Source of the DNA: JAKORR01 sp964608495
Lineage (GTDB): Bacteria; Armatimonadota; Zipacnadia; Zipacnadales; FEN-943
Assembly (NCBI GenBank): GCA_964608495.1
Contig: CAZSOQ010000230.1
Span: 1-8,442, forward strand
DNA length: 8,442 nucleotides
Direction: 5' to 3'
Shown here: positions 1 through 6,244 of the stretch, piece after piece
How the letters are laid out: each line of letters starts with the position of its first letter
Position numbering within the stretch: position 1 is the stretch's first letter
Made by a program: the position numbers and the translations under genes
The notes under the pieces: model-generated
Told to the model about the DNA's origin: nothing
The model's input: the letters and a program-made list of their open reading frames with translations, nothing else
The model's database searches: none

Positions 1-63
1 GGGCGGTCTCAAGCCGAGAGAGGGGGACGGGTCCAGCGACCGGCCCCCCGGGCACCGGCGATC

Positions 64-94
64 GCCCCGTGCGAAGCCTTCCCGCACGGCGGGC
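64..94. repeat. Stem-loop downstream of sixA
   Basis: A perfect 7-bp inverted repeat, CCGTGCG at 67-73 and CGCACGG at 83-89, flanks a 9-nt loop. It can be lengthened by two more GC pairs (65-66 with 91-92) if one base is bulged. It lies about 30 nt past the sixA stop on the minus strand and has no T-run on either side. It is therefore not a canonical intrinsic terminator, but it could block RNA decay or aid factor-dependent termination. GC-rich DNA produces such repeats by chance. The rest of 1-119 shows no gene I can support; a gene continuing in from the left cannot be excluded. Confidence 0.35.
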
Positions 95-110
95 CAGAAG
101 CACCGCCACA

Positions 111-140
111 CCCGGGCGCTCAATTCCTGAGCGCCGCGGG
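111..140 (-). terminator. Stem-loop straddling the sixA stop codon
   Basis: GGCGCTCA at 115-122 and TGAGCGCC at 128-135 form a perfect 8-bp stem around the 5-nt loop ATTCC. Four further pairs (111-114 with 137-140) extend it to 12 bp with one bulged G at 136. The sixA stop codon (122-120, read on the minus strand) sits in the stem, so the last codons of the gene form one arm. No U-tract follows on either strand. What is seen is the hairpin; a role as transcript 3' end, factor-assisted terminator or mRNA stabiliser is inferred. Confidence 0.4.
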
Positions 141-587
141 GATGAGCCAGGCCAGCTCACCCGTGCCGGCGGCCACGCGATCGCACGTCACCAGCGCCAG
201 CGCCGCCTTCTTCACTTCCACGGCCCCGCCGGTAAGCTCCTCGATGATGATGCTGAAGTCCGGCTCGTGGCCCACCAGCAGGACGGCCTCCGGGTTGCCG
301 GCGTCGGAGATCAGGGCGGCCAGGGCCTGCATGGTCAACCGGCCACCGCTCAGCCGCGCGTCCTCGCGCAGGTCCACCCCCAATGCCCTCGCCGCCGGCT
401 CGGCGGTCTGGCGCGCGCGGACCAGCGGGCTGGTGACCACGAGGTCCACCGTCACGTCGTGGTCCTTGAGCCAGGCGGCCGCGCGGGCGCTCTGCTTGAG
501 GCCCTTGTCGGTGAGTCTGCGCTCGGCGTCGCTGCCGCCGGGCCCCAGGTCCTCCGCGTCGCCGTGCCGCAGGAAGTAGATGTCCAT
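120..587 (-). CDS. sixA: SixA-type phosphohistidine phosphatase
   Basis: This 155-residue protein belongs to the histidine phosphatase (phosphoglycerate mutase-like) superfamily, SixA branch. The family removes phosphate from phosphohistidine, for example on Hpt or phosphotransferase-system proteins, in the cytoplasm. The signature RHG is at residues 7-9, with His8 the expected phosphoacceptor, in the context LRHGDAED. SPLVRARQT (53-61) supplies the phosphate-binding arginine, and the second catalytic histidine is His107 in LLVGHEPD. E. coli SixA is about the same size (161 aa). The ATG at 587 was chosen because family members begin a few residues before RHG; the reading frame stays open to 719, but that 44-residue extension is low-complexity and unconserved in character. 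The Shine-Dalgarno is weak (a G-run at 598-603). It is transcribed divergently from the glycosidase cluster, so a functional link to it is not implied. Its phosphoprotein partner is not in the window. Confidence 0.88.
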   Translation of the reverse strand: MDIYFLRHGDAEDLGPGGSDAERRLTDKGLKQSARAAAWLKDHDVTVDLVVTSPLVRARQTAEPAARALGVDLREDARLSGGRLTMQALAALISDAGNPEAVLLVGHEPDFSIIIEELTGGAVEVKKAALALVTCDRVAAGTGELAWLIPAALRN

Positions 588-618
588 GTCGCTTCGACCC
601 CCCAGGCGCGTTGGTGTA

Positions 619-646
619 AGGATAGCAGACTCGGGGCGCTTGCCAA
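619..646 (-). promoter_or_regulatory. Putative sigma70-type promoter of sixA
   Basis: Read on the minus strand, TTGGCA (646-641) is a 5/6 match to the -35 box. A 16-nt spacer follows, then TATCCT (624-619), a 4/6 match to the -10 box. TGC directly precedes the -10, giving an extended -10 TGn motif. Transcription would start near 612, leaving a leader of roughly 25 nt before the ATG at 587. This is the only AT-richer patch in the GC-rich 588-832 intergenic region. The assignment rests on consensus matching alone. Confidence 0.45.
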
Positions 647-818
647 GCACTCCCCCGGCCGGCGGGCCCTTCCGGCGAGTGATCTGGGCAGGCGCTCCCG
701 CCGAGCGTCGCCCGGCCACGCCCGCCGCAGCCGGCGGCCGGCCCAGCCTCCGGCCAACCCGCGCTGGGGAGGAACCGGCGGGGTCGGACGGCGAATAGAG
801 CCGGACAAGCTCATTGGT

Positions 819-824
819 GGGAGG
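819..824 (+). promoter_or_regulatory. Shine-Dalgarno site fixing the start at 833
   Basis: GGGAGG lies 8 nt before the ATG at 833, a near-ideal spacing. The in-frame GTG at 824 overlaps this site and so cannot use it. This settles the start and places the lipobox cysteine at residue 20. Confidence 0.7.
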
Positions 825-832
825 TGCGGGAG

Positions 833-3610
833 ATGAAGGTGTGGCGTGGCGTCCTGTGGGCGGCGGCCCTGGGCGTGCTCGTGGCCGGCTGCCGCGGCGC
901 CGAGGTCCGCTTGGCGGTCACCGCCGACACGTCGCTCCAGGCCCACGAGGCCGAGGTGGACCTCAACAGCGGCGGCAACTCTGCGATACGCATCAAGGGA
1001 TGGCAGCACTTCCTGCTGCTCAAGCTCGACCTGCGGCCCGTCGAGGGGTGGAAGGCGGATCGGGCGCGCCTGTACCTGCACCTGGCGCGACCCGAGCACG
1101 CCCTGTGGCGTGTCGGGCTGTCCACCATCACCTCCGACTGGCGCGAGGGCACGGGCCGGAGCGAAGCGGTCGCGGGCGGCTGCACCTTCCTCCGGGCCTC
1201 AGCGCCGGACCTCTGGTGGGCCGGGCCGGGCAGCGACTTCACCGGCGTCTCGCTCGGCTCGGGCGGGAGCATCGTGCGGTCTGCCGTGGCCCGCGAGGTG
1301 GGCGATGGCTGGCTAGAGATAGACGTGGACCCCGTGTTGCTCGCGGCGATGCTGGCGGGCGCCTCCTACGGCCTGTGCGTGAGCGACGAGAAGGGCCAGA
1401 CGATGGTCAACAACGATGTGCACTCCCGCGAGCAGTCGGCCTTCCAGCCTTACCTGCTCGTCGAGGGCGCGGCGGCGCAGGGCACGGCGGGCCCGGCCAT
1501 CACGGACCTGCGCGCAACGCCCTATCCCGACGGGGCGAGCTTCGACGAGGGGGCCATGGTGCTGGCCTTCACGGCCCCGGCGCCGCGGCCTGTGTCCTAC
1601 ATTCTGCGCCTTCGGGGGCCGGACGGCGCGCGGACGCTGCCCCAGTTCCTCCTGCCGGTGCCCGCCGAGCCGGGGACCGAGCAGACCGTGGTGGTGCCCG
1701 GGCGGCCCGGGACCGACTACGAGTTCGCCCTGGTGGCCGTCGCTGCCTGGGGCCGGCCCGGCCCCGAGGCCACCGCGCGCTGCCGCACGAGCGACGCGCT
1801 CGCCCGGCCCGAGGCCCTCAGCGTGCCCGCGGACGATGGGCAGCCGGGCGAGGTATCGTCCGCCGGCCTCGTCGTCAGGGCCTTCCCGGGCGAGGTGAAG
1901 ATCAGCCCGGTGACCGGCGAGACGCTCGAGGGTGTGCCTTCCCGCGGGGCTGTCAGCCTTCACGCCGCGCGCAACGAGGTGGTGGCCTTCCAGTTGGCCG
2001 TGGGCCTCGCGGGAGCCGGCGCGCAGGCCGCCGTGGCGCTCAGTGACCTGGCGGGCGAGGGCGGTGCCCGGATCGCGGCGCCTGCCGCGCGATGGTACCG
2101 CGAGTGGGCCGTGCGCGACGGGGACCAGTGGTGGGCCGAGTACGCCGTGCCGCTGCAGGGGCCCTTCGATCTCCCCTGGCGGGAGAACGCCGTGCCGGGC
2201 CAGCTCTGGCAGCCCCTGCTCTGCGACCTCTACGTGCCCGGCGACGCTCGGCCGGGCCTGTACCGCGGCCAGGTGACGCTCACCGCCGGGGGGCGCGAGG
2301 CCCTGGTGCCCGTCGCGCTGCGGGCCCACGATGCCCTCATCCCTGACGAGAGCAGGTTCGAGGTGGACTTCAACTGCTACGGGCCCGTCTACTCGACCGA
2401 GGACTGGCAGCGCTATCTGCACAAGGAGCGCGTCTACTACCGGGCCGTGCACGAGCATCGGGCGACGCTGAATCCCCTGCCCTACAGCCAGTCGGGGCGG
2501 GTCTACGACGGCTTCGCGCCCGCCCTGGAGCAGGTTGGGGGCCGGGTGCGAGCAGCCGACTGGGCGCGATACGACGAGCACTACGGTCCCTACCTGGACG
2601 GCTCGGCCTTCGATGGCTACCGCGCCGGCGTGCCGATCACGCACCTGTACCTGCCACTGCACGAGAACTGGCCGCTGCCCATCGCGGAGCACTACGGTGT
2701 GCGCGTCGAGGAGACCGCGTACCCGGCGATGATCCTGGCCCACGCGCGGCTGGCGCCACCCATCGAGGAGGCCTTCGACGAGGCCTTCAAGGCGGCCTTC
2801 GGCGACGTGGCGCGGGGGTTCGCCGAGCACTTCCGCGAGCGCGGCTGGGTGCGGACCGACCTGCAGTGTTATGTCAACAATAAGCACTACTACAGGAATC
2901 CCGCCGAGGGCGGTCGTGGCACAAGCTGGTGGTGCCTCGACGAGCCCACGTGCACCGACGACTTCCTGGCCGTGCGGTTCTTCGGGCGGCTCTTCAAGGA
3001 CGCCACGAGGGACGCGAACCCGGCGCGGATGGTGTATCGCGGCGACATATCGCGGCCCCAGTGGCAGCGCGACTTCCTCGACGGCCTGACGGACCTGCAG
3101 TGCGTCAGCGGCGCCCTGTGGACCTACCGGAAGCGCTGCATGGACATGCAGAGGCGGTGGGGCGTGCGATTCTGGCACTATGGCTCACCGAATCCGGTGC
3201 GCGAGAGCAACCTGGCGGCCGTGGCGTGGGGGCTGCGGGCCTACCTGGCCGGCGCCGACGGCATACTGCCGTGGAACGTGATAGGCGGATCCACCGCGCT
3301 CGACACGCCCAGCGAGACCGCCCTCCTGGTGCCGGGCGACCGGCTAGGCGTGGATGGGCCGCTCGTCAGCCTGCGCGTCAAGGCCTTCAGGCGCGCCCAG
3401 CAGGACGTGGAGCTGCTCATCGCGCTGGCCGAGAAGCGCGGCTGGCGGCGAGCACAGGTGGCGGAGGCTGTGCGACGTGCTCTGGTCGCCGAGGACGGCC
3501 CGGCCGAGCCCCCCGTGGACTCCCAGACCGGCGACATCGCCTGGGGGCGCCTCGGTCCCGCCGACTACGCGCGGCTCCGACAGGCCCTCTACGCCGCGCT
3601 GGAGGGATAG
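833..3610 (+). CDS. DUF4091 family multidomain lipoprotein, putative glycoside hydrolase
   Basis: A 925-residue protein, probably a surface or periplasmic glycan-active lipoprotein. Residues 1-20 form a lipoprotein signal peptide: a Lys/Arg-containing start, a hydrophobic stretch, and the lipobox VAGC with Cys20. Residues about 22-212 resemble a CBM96/DNRLRE-like beta-sandwich (NSGGN near 45-49, FLLLKLDL at 60-67, DWREGTG at 102-108). Residues about 220-320 look like a fibronectin type III-like domain. Residues about 345-500 form a further beta-sandwich typical of the region preceding DUF4091 barrels (ARNEVVAFQ, 379-387). The remainder is a probable TIM-barrel with a DEP motif (LDEP, 702-705), a candidate acidic site. 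The closing DUF4091 signature is at about 778-865: WHYGSPNPVRESN, GLRAYLAGADGILPWN, then VSLRVKAFRRAQQDVELL. No biochemical activity can be assigned from sequence. It is the first gene of the plus-strand cluster, 64 nt ahead of the GH36-like gene. Confidence 0.82.
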   Translation: MKVWRGVLWAAALGVLVAGCRGAEVRLAVTADTSLQAHEAEVDLNSGGNSAIRIKGWQHFLLLKLDLRPVEGWKADRARLYLHLARPEHALWRVGLSTITSDWREGTGRSEAVAGGCTFLRASAPDLWWAGPGSDFTGVSLGSGGSIVRSAVAREVGDGWLEIDVDPVLLAAMLAGASYGLCVSDEKGQTMVNNDVHSREQSAFQPYLLVEGAAAQGTAGPAITDLRATPYPDGASFDEGAMVLAFTAPAPRPVSYILRLRGPDGARTLPQFLLPVPAEPGTEQTVVVPGRPGTDYEFALVAVAAWGRPGPEATARCRTSDALARPEALSVPADDGQPGEVSSAGLVVRAFPGEVKISPVTGETLEGVPSRGAVSLHAARNEVVAFQLAVGLAGAGAQAAVALSDLAGEGGARIAAPAARWYREWAVRDGDQWWAEYAVPLQGPFDLPWRENAVPGQLWQPLLCDLYVPGDARPGLYRGQVTLTAGGREALVPVALRAHDALIPDESRFEVDFNCYGPVYSTEDWQRYLHKERVYYRAVHEHRATLNPLPYSQSGRVYDGFAPALEQVGGRVRAADWARYDEHYGPYLDGSAFDGYRAGVPITHLYLPLHENWPLPIAEHYGVRVEETAYPAMILAHARLAPPIEEAFDEAFKAAFGDVARGFAEHFRERGWVRTDLQCYVNNKHYYRNPAEGGRGTSWWCLDEPTCTDDFLAVRFFGRLFKDATRDANPARMVYRGDISRPQWQRDFLDGLTDLQCVSGALWTYRKRCMDMQRRWGVRFWHYGSPNPVRESNLAAVAWGLRAYLAGADGILPWNVIGGSTALDTPSETALLVPGDRLGVDGPLVSLRVKAFRRAQQDVELLIALAEKRGWRRAQVAEAVRRALVAEDGPAEPPVDSQTGDIAWGRLGPADYARLRQALYAALEG
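2768..2803 (+). repeat. Three-copy 12-bp imperfect tandem repeat inside the DUF4091 gene
   Basis: Three consecutive 12-base units (2768-2779, 2780-2791, 2792-2803) share the core GGCCTTC. They encode EAFDEAFKAAFG, residues 646-657, a regular phenylalanine every fourth position in what looks like an amphipathic helix. The units differ at several bases, so this may be an old local duplication or simply helix periodicity plus codon bias. Confidence 0.5.
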
Positions 3611-3659
3611 GCGGAGGGGCGCTCAGGCGCGTCCCTGACGAGAACGGAAGACCCAGGTC

Positions 3660-3665
3660 GGGAGG
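3660..3665 (+). promoter_or_regulatory. Shine-Dalgarno site for the GH36-like gene
   Basis: GGGAGG lies 9 nt before the ATG at 3675. The adjacent in-frame TTG at 3672 would have only a 6-nt spacer and is the rarer start, so the ATG is preferred. The same GGGAGG element precedes the DUF4091 gene and the gene at 8267. Confidence 0.65.
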
Positions 3666-3674
3666 CGGTCCTTG

Positions 3675-6164
3675 ATGAACTGGGCTGTGATTGTGAGCCT
3701 GGCAGGCGCCGTCGTGCTCTTCGCCGTGCAGGCGAGGGCCCTTGAGCCCCTGCCCGAGGAGCAGGGCTATGCCCGCGGCATCACGGCGCTCCTGGGCGTC
3801 GAGGAAGGCGGCCCGCCCGACGTGCGGCCCGCGCTGCAGGTGGTGCGCCAGGACTACGCACGGCTCGAGCGCCGCCGGTCGGTGCTCCTGACGCCGCTTC
3901 GGATCGCTGGCCGGAGCTTCGACCGCGGCCTGGGGACCCATGCGACGAGCCACCTCCGCCCCTTTCTGCCCCCGGACGCGGCTCGATTCCGCGCGCAGGT
4001 CGGCCTCGACGACAACTACGACACTGGCGGCCGGCGCGGCAGCGTGGTCTTCGCCGTCGAGGCAGGGGGCCGGAAGCTGGCGGAATCGCCGCTCCTTCAC
4101 GGGCCGGACGCCCCCTTCGCCCTGGACGTGCCCGTGGGCGACGCGCAAGTGCTCGACTTGTGGGTCACGAACGGCGGCGATGGCGATAGCTACGACCAGG
4201 CGGACTGGGCAGACGCGATGGTGGTGATGGAGGATGGCCGCGAGCTGCCCCTCGACGACATGCCCATTTTCGATGTGTCCTGGCTTGGTGACGGACCGCC
4301 CTTCTCCTTCCTTCTCGACGGCAGGCCCAGCCGCGAGCTGCTCAGCACCTGGCAGGTGTCCCTGCAGCCCGCGCGAGAGAGCGAGAGCGGGACCCGCCAC
4401 GAAAGGGCTTACCTGGACCCGGACACCGGGCTGAAGGTGATCTGCGAGGTGACGCGGTTCAGGGACCTGCCGGCGGTCGAGTGGGTGCTGTACCTTGAGA
4501 ACACGGCTGCGCAGGACACGCCGGTCATCGAGAGGGTGCGCGCCTTGGACCTCGGACTGCGGCGTGGTGGCGGGCCGCGCGAGGCCTGGGTGCTGCACGG
4601 GGCGCGCGGCGGCCTGGCCACGCCCGAGGACTACGAGCCTCTAAGGACGGAGCTGCGAGGCACCGACGCGACGTCCCTGGGCGCGGCCGGCGGGCGGTCC
4701 AGCAACAGGAACCTGCCCTTTTTCAACCTGGACGCCGGGGAGCGGGGCCTGGCCGTCGGGATCGGCTGGTCCGGGCAGTGGATCGCGAGCTTCGAGCCCA
4801 CCGGGCCCGGGCGGCTCCAGATGGCGGCCGGGATGGAGGACACGCACTTCCGCCTCAGGCCGGGGGAGCGCGTGCGCACGCCGAGAATCCTGCTGGTGGC
4901 GTGGGAAGGGGACCGGCTGCGGGGCCACAACCTGCTGCGGCGGACCATCTACCGGCACTACACGCCCCTGCTGAGCGGCGCCAAGCCTCTGCCGAACGTA
5001 CAGTGCAACACCTGGTTCCCGGTCGGCGACGATGGGAATCTGGCCGACGCGCAGAACCAGATCGAGCTTCTCGAAGCCTACGCGGGCCTGGGGATCGAGT
5101 ACCTGGTGATGGATGCGGGCTGGTTTGAGGGGAAGTGGCCTCTGGGCGTCGGGAACTGGACGCCCCGCCAGGACACCTTTCCGGACGGCCTGAAGCCCGT
5201 CGGCGAGGCGGCGAAGCGGGCCGGGATCAGGTTCGGGATGTGGTTCGAGCCCGAGCGCGTGTACCAGGGGACGCGGCTGGACCGCGAACACCCCGAGTGG
5301 CTGCTCGGCTTCGAGGGGGACCCGACGAAGCTGCTGGACCTGGGGCTGCTGGAGGTGCAGGAGTGGTTCGTGAGCATGGTCTCGGGGTACGTCGAGGGGG
5401 TGCCCCTGGGCTACTTCCGTCACGACTTCAACATGGACCCGCTGGCCTACTGGCGCTCGGCGGATGGGCCCGACCGCGTGGGTATCACGGAGCTTCGCTA
5501 CATCGAGGGGCTGTATCACATCTGGGACGAGATTCACTCGCGCTATCCCGACCTGCTGATGGAGGGGTGCGCGAGCGGCGGGCGGCGCGTGGACCTGGAG
5601 AGCCTGAGCCGCTGCCACACCTACTGGAAGAGCGACCTGTACGGGAACTCGGCGGCCAACCGAGGCCATGTGCACGGCGCGAGCCTGTACATCCCCGGGA
5701 ACTACCTGAACACGCCGCTGTTCGACCTCTCGGAGGACCCCTGGGACTTCCGCAGCCTGCTCGGGGGGAGCCTGTGCCTGGGATGGGACCCCCGCGAGCC
5801 CGGCTTCGATAGGGGGCGCGCGACCGCCCGCGTGAGGGAGTTCAAGGCCCTGCGGCACCTGGCGGTGGGGGAGTTCTACCCGGTGGTACCCTATGGGATC
5901 GGCCGGGGCGACTGGACGGGGTACCAGTTCCATCGCGACGACCTCGAGGAGGGCATGGTCTTGCTGTTCCGGCGCGAGGACAGCGCCTTCGTGACGGTGG
6001 ATGTGCAATTGCGCGGCCTGTCGCGCGGGAAGACGTACGAGCTGAGCTTCCAGGATACGGGGGAGACGTGGACCCGCACCGGCGAGGAGCTGGAGCGGCC
6101 GGTAAGGCTGAGCGTGGAGAAGCCGCGCACGTCGGTGATGATCCTGTATCGTGCGAGGGGATAG
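3675..6164 (+). CDS. Secreted NPCBM plus GH36-like alpha-galactosidase
   Basis: An 829-residue enzyme of glycoside hydrolase clan D, GH36-like, expected to release terminal alpha-galactose or a related alpha-sugar from glycans outside the cytoplasm. Residues 1-22 are a hydrophobic leader with a probable signal peptidase I site after ARA (20-22); its n-region has no Lys or Arg, which is atypical. Residues about 58-187 are an NPCBM carbohydrate-binding domain (GLGTHATS at 86-93, GLDDNYDTGG at 110-119). Residues about 195-430 form the N-terminal beta-supersandwich. The (beta/alpha)8 barrel runs from about 440 to 735: MDAGWF (479-484), MWFEPERV (522-529), HDFN with candidate nucleophile Asp584, CASGGRRVD (632-640), and WKSD with candidate acid/base Asp654. 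A C-terminal beta-domain follows. The residues before the nucleophile are Arg-His, where classical GH36 enzymes have Lys-Trp or Lys-Tyr, so it belongs to a divergent subgroup and substrate specificity is uncertain. It lies between two other glycan-active genes, probably in one transcript. Confidence 0.87.
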   Translation: MNWAVIVSLAGAVVLFAVQARALEPLPEEQGYARGITALLGVEEGGPPDVRPALQVVRQDYARLERRRSVLLTPLRIAGRSFDRGLGTHATSHLRPFLPPDAARFRAQVGLDDNYDTGGRRGSVVFAVEAGGRKLAESPLLHGPDAPFALDVPVGDAQVLDLWVTNGGDGDSYDQADWADAMVVMEDGRELPLDDMPIFDVSWLGDGPPFSFLLDGRPSRELLSTWQVSLQPARESESGTRHERAYLDPDTGLKVICEVTRFRDLPAVEWVLYLENTAAQDTPVIERVRALDLGLRRGGGPREAWVLHGARGGLATPEDYEPLRTELRGTDATSLGAAGGRSSNRNLPFFNLDAGERGLAVGIGWSGQWIASFEPTGPGRLQMAAGMEDTHFRLRPGERVRTPRILLVAWEGDRLRGHNLLRRTIYRHYTPLLSGAKPLPNVQCNTWFPVGDDGNLADAQNQIELLEAYAGLGIEYLVMDAGWFEGKWPLGVGNWTPRQDTFPDGLKPVGEAAKRAGIRFGMWFEPERVYQGTRLDREHPEWLLGFEGDPTKLLDLGLLEVQEWFVSMVSGYVEGVPLGYFRHDFNMDPLAYWRSADGPDRVGITELRYIEGLYHIWDEIHSRYPDLLMEGCASGGRRVDLESLSRCHTYWKSDLYGNSAANRGHVHGASLYIPGNYLNTPLFDLSEDPWDFRSLLGGSLCLGWDPREPGFDRGRATARVREFKALRHLAVGEFYPVVPYGIGRGDWTGYQFHRDDLEEGMVLLFRREDSAFVTVDVQLRGLSRGKTYELSFQDTGETWTRTGEELERPVRLSVEKPRTSVMILYRARG

Positions 6165-6165
6165 A

Positions 6166-6214
6166 GGGGCCCCCGAGGGCGTGGGGATGGCGCCGTGTCC
6201 CCGGCCTTGGGGGC
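6166..6214 (+). repeat. Nested inverted repeats between the GH36-like and GH106-like genes
   Basis: In the 80-nt gap, GCCCCC at 6169-6174 can pair with GGGGGC at 6209-6214. Inside this, GGGGA at 6183-6187 pairs with TCCCC at 6198-6202 around a loop that contains the GGCGCC palindrome. GGGGCCCC at 6166-6173 is itself palindromic and offers an alternative fold. There is no T-run, so it is not a standard terminator. A structured spacer that tunes expression of the downstream gene is possible but inferred. Confidence 0.35.
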
Positions 6215-6234
6215 GACGGGACCGTGACCGCGGC

Positions 6235-6239
6235 AAGGA
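6235..6239 (+). promoter_or_regulatory. Shine-Dalgarno site for the GH106-like gene
   Basis: AAGGA lies 5 nt before the ATG at 6245 and 11 nt before the in-frame ATG at 6251. It supports a start in this cluster rather than far upstream within the preceding gene. It is weaker than the GGGAGG sites of the neighbouring genes. Confidence 0.5.
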
Positions 6240-6244
6240 CAGTG

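Noticed and set aside
588..719. Upstream start giving sixA a 44-residue N-terminal extension
   Set aside because: The extension is Arg/Gly/Pro-rich, overlaps the putative promoter, and family members start immediately before the RHG motif.
647..818. Plus-strand promoter or operator for the DUF4091 gene
   Set aside because: The stretch is almost uniformly GC, with overlapping CCGG-type palindromes but no -35/-10 pair at acceptable spacing; I could not support a specific site.
69..836. 255-codon plus-strand open frame over sixA
   Set aside because: It is antisense to a gene with clear RHG and second-His motifs, is arginine-rich low-complexity, and runs into the start of the next gene.
1313..3178. 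621-codon open frame on the minus strand
   Set aside because: It lies antisense to the DUF4091 gene. Its His/Gly/Arg/Val-rich composition is what high-GC third positions produce in the antisense frame; no domain or ribosome site supports it.
3611..3674. Terminator between the DUF4091 and GH36-like genes
   Set aside because: Only a short imperfect stem (GGGGCGC with GCGC and CCC around TCAG) is visible, with no T-run, and the genes are close and co-directional.
3417..4598. 393-codon minus-strand open frame spanning the DUF4091/GH36-like junction
   Set aside because: It covers the ends of two convincing plus-strand genes and shows no family features.
4641..6236. 531-codon minus-strand open frame, and a similar 450-codon frame at 5891-7243
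   Set aside because: Both are antisense shadows of the GH36-like and GH106-like genes, with no recognisable motifs and biased composition.
6068..6244. Upstream start extending the GH106-like protein by 59 residues
   Set aside because: It would overlap the GH36-like coding end by about 97 nt, encodes no leader peptide, and lacks a ribosome site; the family begins near the PFWFLNG motif.
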